A stretch of 64,000 bases of DNA, from contig CAIPAH010000003.1 of the NCBI GenBank assembly GCA_903862955.1, positions 232,045 through 296,044 on the forward strand, written 5' to 3'. How positions within the stretch are numbered: the stretch's first letter is position 1; every line of letters begins with the position of its first letter. Below the pieces are notes generated by a model. It ran no database searches. It was not told the DNA's origin and was given only the letters and a program-made list of their open reading frames with translations. This document shows positions 60,547-64,000 of the stretch, piece after piece. Position numbers and translations under genes: made by a program. The DNA is from an uncultured Opitutia bacterium (lineage in GTDB: Bacteria > Verrucomicrobiota > Verrucomicrobiia > Opitutales > Opitutaceae).

Positions 60547-61868
60547 TGAACCGGAAATATTTCGGCACGGACGGAGTGCGCGGCCCCTACGGCGGCCCGG
60601 TGATCAACGAGGTCTTTGCCGAGCGGCTGGGCTTCGCCGCGGCGGCGTGGCTGGGCAGGAAAGGCCGGGTGCTGATCGGCCGCGACACACGGGCGTCCGG
60701 TGCGTCGTTGGAGGCGGCGGTGGCCCGCGGACTGCAGGGCGGCGGGGCGAAAGCGATTTCGCTGGGCATTGTGCCGACGCCCGCTGTGGCCCGGGCCGTG
60801 CAGGCGGGAGGCGCGGCGCTGGGCGTGGTCGTCACTGCGTCGCACAACCCCGCCACGGACAATGGCATCAAATTTTTCGGGCCGGGCGGGGTGAAGCTGA
60901 CGGACGCCGAGGAGGCGCGGCTCGAGCAGTTGCTGCCGGATGAATTGCGCTCCGTGACGGTAAACCTGGCAGTGAACGACGCGGGCGCGCCCTACATCGA
61001 GGCGACAAAAAACCTGCTTCTGGCAAACTCCCTAGCGGGGTGGCGCATCGTGCTCGACACCGCGAACGGCGCCAGCTGCGGCACGAGCCCGGCGGTGTTC
61101 CGCGCGCTCGGGGCGGAGGTCATTGGCCTCGGCGACGCTCCGGATGGGCAGAACATCAACGCCGGCGTGGGCAGCGAGCATCCGCAATTGATGGCCGCCC
61201 GCGTGAAGGCGAGGGGGGCGCGTCTCGGCGTGGCGCACGACGGCGATGGCGACCGCTGTGTGTTGTGTGACGAGCGCGGCGAGGTGCTGGACGGCGATGA
61301 AATTCTCACCCTGCTTGCGACGCACGCGCTGGCGCAGGGCACGCTGGCGAACCGAACGCTGGTGGTGACCGTGCAGAGCAATCTGGGCGTCGATGCGGCG
61401 GTCCGGGCGGCCGGCGGGCAAGTTCACCGCACGTCCGTCGGCGACCGCTACGTGATGGAGGGAATGCGGGAAAAGCAGGCCACGCTGGGCGGCGAGTCCA
61501 GCGGTCACATCATCTTTTCCAAGATTTCCCCGACCGGCGACGGGCTGGTGGCGGCGTTGAAAGTCATCGAGGTGATGCAGGCGACGGGTCAGCCGCTGTC
61601 GGTGCTCCGCCGGAAGCTGAAGAAATTTCCCCAGCTGACGGCGGCCCTGACCGTGCGCGAGAAGCTGCCCATCGAGACGCTGCCGATGGTCAAGGCCACG
61701 ATCGCGGCGTTGGAGGCCGAGTTGGGGGCGGAAGGCCGCGTGCTCGTGCGCTACTCCGGGACCGAGCCGAAGCTCCGCTTGCTGATTGAGGGACCGTCCC
61801 AAGTCCGCGTTCAGGTCGGTATGGCGCGGCTGACCGCGGCGGCGCGGGCGGACCTGACAGTGATTTAG
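60546..61868 (+). CDS. glmM: Phosphoglucosamine mutase
   Basis: A 440-residue alpha-D-phosphohexomutase. The N-terminus YFGTDGVRGPYG is diagnostic of GlmM. The active Ser is in VVTASHNPATDNGIKFFG at about residue 99, the Mg loop is VAHDGDGDRCVLCDE, the sugar loop GGESSGHIIF and the phosphate site VRYSGTEPKLRLLIEG. It converts glucosamine 6-phosphate to glucosamine 1-phosphate for UDP-GlcNAc and cell-wall synthesis. It overlaps trpD by one base. Confidence 0.95.
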   Translation: MNRKYFGTDGVRGPYGGPVINEVFAERLGFAAAAWLGRKGRVLIGRDTRASGASLEAAVARGLQGGGAKAISLGIVPTPAVARAVQAGGAALGVVVTASHNPATDNGIKFFGPGGVKLTDAEEARLEQLLPDELRSVTVNLAVNDAGAPYIEATKNLLLANSLAGWRIVLDTANGASCGTSPAVFRALGAEVIGLGDAPDGQNINAGVGSEHPQLMAARVKARGARLGVAHDGDGDRCVLCDERGEVLDGDEILTLLATHALAQGTLANRTLVVTVQSNLGVDAAVRAAGGQVHRTSVGDRYVMEGMREKQATLGGESSGHIIFSKISPTGDGLVAALKVIEVMQATGQPLSVLRRKLKKFPQLTAALTVREKLPIETLPMVKATIAALEAELGAEGRVLVRYSGTEPKLRLLIEGPSQVRVQVGMARLTAAARADLTVI

Positions 61869-64000
61869 CTACCGGCGACGGCGCCGGAGCAGGAGCAGGC
61901 CGAGTCCGCCGCCCAGCAGCGCCCACGTGGAAGGCTCGGGCACGCCGTAGAAGAGCAGGACATCGTTCGCCTGGTAATTGATCGAAAACGTGTAGGGCGT
62001 GGAGGAATAGAGGCGACCAGCGTGTCGCCGGATAACGGCAGACCCGCAAACGTGCCGGTGATGCCGGAGCCGCCGGACGAAATGTGCAGCAAGTCGAAGG
62101 TCGAGTTCAGCGTCGGCGCACCCAGCAGGTTGAGGTTGAGTGTCAGCTGGCCGGAACCGATGGCGACGGCGCCGGTGGGATTCTGGAAGATGAGCTGGTC
62201 GGATGCGGCGCCGTTGACGTCCACGTTGAGGACCGTGGGCCCGCTGATGGAAAAAGTGCCGTTGGCAAAGGTCAGGTTGCCGAGGGTGTTGCCCGGGGCG
62301 AGGGTGCCGCCCGCGACTGCGACATTGCCGCTGAACGTGCCGGACCCGGTGAGCGTGCCGGCGGCGGTGTTGGTCAGGGCGCCGTTGATGGAGATCGTTC
62401 CGGACTGGGCGTTGAGCACGCCCGAGTTGGTGAAAGTGGGAACGTAGAGGTAGCCGTTGCCGGACGTCTGGCTGATGGTGCCCAGGTTGACCAGCGTGGC
62501 GCCGCTGTTGCCGGACAAGTAGACCGTGCCGGCCAGGGTGGTGTCGCTGGCGAGTGTGAGGGTGTGGTTGGTGCCGACGTTGACGTTGGCGTAGTTGCCC
62601 GCGGAGCCGAAGGTAACGGACTTGCCGGCGAGCGTGCCGTCCTGGTTCCAGTACAATGTGGAGTAATTGCCGAGGTTGAGGTTCGCCCCGGTGATCACCG
62701 TGCCGCCGGTGAACACCACCGATGCGTTGGCGGGCAGGGTGAAGTCGCCGGTGTAGCTGACGTTGCTGAGCGTGCCACCGCTGCCGGTGAACGACAGGGC
62801 GCCGGCGGCGATGTCGCCGTTGTTGATGGTGCCGCCGGAAAGCTCGAAGGCGCCGCCGGACGGGGCGTTGAGGGTGGCGCTGGTATTGTCGAAGATGCCG
62901 TTGAGCAAGGCGTGGCCGCCGCTGGCAAGGACGACGCTGCCCAGGTTGGCCGTCGTGTTGGTCGAGCCCCGGAAGTTCAGGATGCCGCCGAGCTGGGCGT
63001 CCAACGTGCCGAGATTGACGATGTTGGACAGGTAAACGTTGGCGCCGGCGCCGGTGGCGGTGATGGTACCGCCGGCGGCGTTGGTGGACACGTCGGAACC
63101 GTAGTAGCCGAGATAGAGTCCCGTGCCGGCATTGACGGTGATGCTGCCGGAATTGGTGAACGTGGGTGCGTAGAGGTAGCCGGTGCCGGCCGTCTGGTTG
63201 ATTGCGCCCTGGTTGATGATCGTGCCGCCGTCGTTGCCGTTGTAGAGGTAGATGTTGCCCGAGAACGTCGTGGCACTGTCGAGCGTGAGCGAGCGGTTGT
63301 GCCCGAGATTGAAGTACGCGTAGCCGCCCCCGGAACCAAAGGTGACAGTCTTGCCGGCGAGGGTCCCGTTCTGGTTCCAGGTCAGCGCGGAATAGTTGCC
63401 CAGCGTGGCGTTCGTGCCGGTGAATAGGGTGCCGTTGGTGAATGTGACAGTGGCGCTGCTTCCGAGGGAGAGATCGCCGGAGTAGCTGACGTTGCTCAGG
63501 GTGCCGCCGCTGCCGGTGAAAGACAGGGCGCCGGCGGCGATGATGCCATTGTTGATGGTGCCGCCGGAAAGCTCGAAGGCACCGCCCGACGGGGCGCTGA
63601 GGGTGAGGCTGGAGTTGTCGAAGATGCCACTCAGCAGGGCGCGGCCGCCGCCGGAGAGGGCGATGCTGCCCAGGTTGGCTGTCGTGTTGGTCGAGCCCTG
63701 GAAGTTCAGCACACCGCCGAGCTGACCATACAGAGTTCCCGAGTTGATGATATTGGTCAGGTAAACGTTGGCGCCGGCGCCGGTGGCGGTGATGGTACCG
63801 CCGGCGGCGTTGGTGGACACGTCGGAACCGTAGTAGCCGAGATAGAGTCCCGTGCCGGCATTGACGGTGATGCTGCCGGAATTGGTGAACGTGGGCGCGT
63901 AGATGTAGCCGGTCCCGGACGTCTGGTTGATCGCGCCCTGGTTGATGATCGTGCCGCCGTCGTTGCCGTTGTAGAGGTAGAGGTTGCCGGTCAGCGTCGT
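61865..64000 (-). CDS. Large secreted repeat protein with PEP-CTERM tail, frameshifted (partial at 5' end)
   Basis: The frame is open from the right window edge to a stop at 61865 and encodes beta-helix-type repeats rich in Gly, Asn, Thr and Ser (GGTINNGIIAAGALSFTGSG, TNSGSITVNAGTGLYLGYYG). Tandem units of 243 residues are clear. Near 62014-62020 the expected C-terminal tail moves to another frame: in that frame the sequence reads FSINYQANDVLLFYGVPEPS, then TWALLGGGLGLLLLRRRRR, stopping at 61871. That is a PEP-CTERM sorting signal recognised by exosortase systems. In the current frame the protein instead ends in a basic, meaningless tail. Either a frameshift mutation or a sequencing error is present. 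The last bases overlap the glmM 3' end. Confidence 0.75.
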   Translation of the reverse strand, partial: TTLTGNLYLYNGNDGGTIINQGAINQTSGTGYIYAPTFTNSGSITVNAGTGLYLGYYGSDVSTNAAGGTITATGAGANVYLTNIINSGTLYGQLGGVLNFQGSTNTTANLGSIALSGGGRALLSGIFDNSSLTLSAPSGGAFELSGGTINNGIIAAGALSFTGSGGTLSNVSYSGDLSLGSSATVTFTNGTLFTGTNATLGNYSALTWNQNGTLAGKTVTFGSGGGYAYFNLGHNRSLTLDSATTFSGNIYLYNGNDGGTIINQGAINQTAGTGYLYAPTFTNSGSITVNAGTGLYLGYYGSDVSTNAAGGTITATGAGANVYLSNIVNLGTLDAQLGGILNFRGSTNTTANLGSVVLASGGHALLNGIFDNTSATLNAPSGGAFELSGGTINNGDIAAGALSFTGSGGTLSNVSYTGDFTLPANASVVFTGGTVITGANLNLGNYSTLYWNQDGTLAGKSVTFGSAGNYANVNVGTNHTLTLASDTTLAGTVYLSGNSGATLVNLGTISQTSGNGYLYVPTFTNSGVLNAQSGTISINGALTNTAAGTLTGSGTFSGNVAVAGGTLAPGNTLGNLTFANGTFSISGPTVLNVDVNGAASDQLIFQNPTGAVAIGSGQLTLNLNLLGAPTLNSTFDLLHISSGGSGITGTFAGLPLSGDTLVASIPPRPTRFRSITRRTMSCSSTACPSLPRGRCWAADSACSCSGAVAGS
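62396..64000 (-). repeat. Tandem 729-bp coding repeats
   Basis: Units at about 62396-63124 and 63125-63853 are aligned with a period of 729 bases (243 codons), and a third unit starts at 63854. Anchors such as the GTAAACG word at 63032 and 63761 are exactly 729 apart. The stretch beginning near 63032 and its partner near 63761 are nearly identical for more than 100 bases, which indicates recent duplication; other parts are more diverged. Confidence 0.85.

Noticed and set aside
1..64000. CRISPR arrays, tRNA or rRNA genes, integrases and prophage genes
   Set aside because: No regularly spaced short repeats, no cloverleaf-like sequence with a T-loop GGTTCGA-type core, and no recombinase motifs were found by reading. 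The only regular repeats are coding (729-bp units) or single palindromes.

Overview
The window is GC-rich (by eye roughly two thirds G+C), densely coded bacterial chromosome. Gene content suggests a Verrucomicrobiota bacterium, most likely of the Opitutaceae. The pointers are an exported repeat protein with a PEP-CTERM-type tail, a tandem cysteine-poor bL36-bL31 pair, a Na+/H+ antiporter of the type common in Verrucomicrobia and Chlamydiae, an outer-membrane assembly set (BamD, an LptE-like lipoprotein) and intergenic palindromes of several families. The assignment is inferred from gene families; there is no rRNA or tRNA gene in the window to confirm it.

Layout. 0-5.7 kb: start of dxs (cut by the window edge), xseB, an M48 membrane protease, an exported endonuclease/exonuclease/phosphatase-fold protein, a transglutaminase-like protein and an IPT-type lipoprotein. 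5.7-9.2 kb: a tightly overlapping operon of hemW, an exported SAM-hydrolase-family protein, a lipoprotein and an M23 peptidase. 9.2-17.4 kb: a TPR protein and an unusual Fur-family regulator, priA, small unknown genes, a truncated MFS transporter remnant, mpl and rimO. 17.4-23.6 kb: a minus-strand run from an NMT1/THI5-type ABC transporter through a lipase-maturation-factor-like membrane protein to two methyltransferases, one of them Rsm22-like. 23.7-28.0 kb: a MacAB-type efflux system plus a TPR protein. 28.2-32.9 kb: an S10-type peptidase, a TIM-barrel protein of unknown function, coaD, pgsA and pgpA.

32.9-38.3 kb is the most distinctive metabolic region. It is a seven-gene minus-strand run of methyltransferase, FAD monooxygenase/reductase, type III polyketide synthase, Nif3-like protein, type II dehydroquinase, a specialised NusG paralogue and a predicted outer-membrane protein. 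The first three genes look like a phenolic-lipid or alkylpyrone pathway. 38.4-47.4 kb carries a deaminase, yqgE, bL36-bL31, serB, an antiporter, several small unknowns, glutamate dehydrogenase and four kinds of palindromic repeat. One palindrome family also bounds a GxxExxY-protein gene, giving an element-like unit of about 509 bp.

47.4-53.3 kb: uvrB, a small lipoprotein, hpt and an iron-type ABC ATPase with its binding protein but no permease. 53.3-58.4 kb: an envelope and lipid operon (rpmF, plsX, fabH, bamD, lptE-like, rpe, GNAT). 58.6-61.9 kb: uppP, trpD and glmM. 61.9-64 kb: the C-terminal part of a large repeat protein. Its PEP-CTERM anchor is encoded in a different frame from the body, implying a frameshift.

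No CRISPR array, rRNA gene, tRNA gene, integrase or transposase was recognised. No stretch longer than 300 bases lacks a gene.
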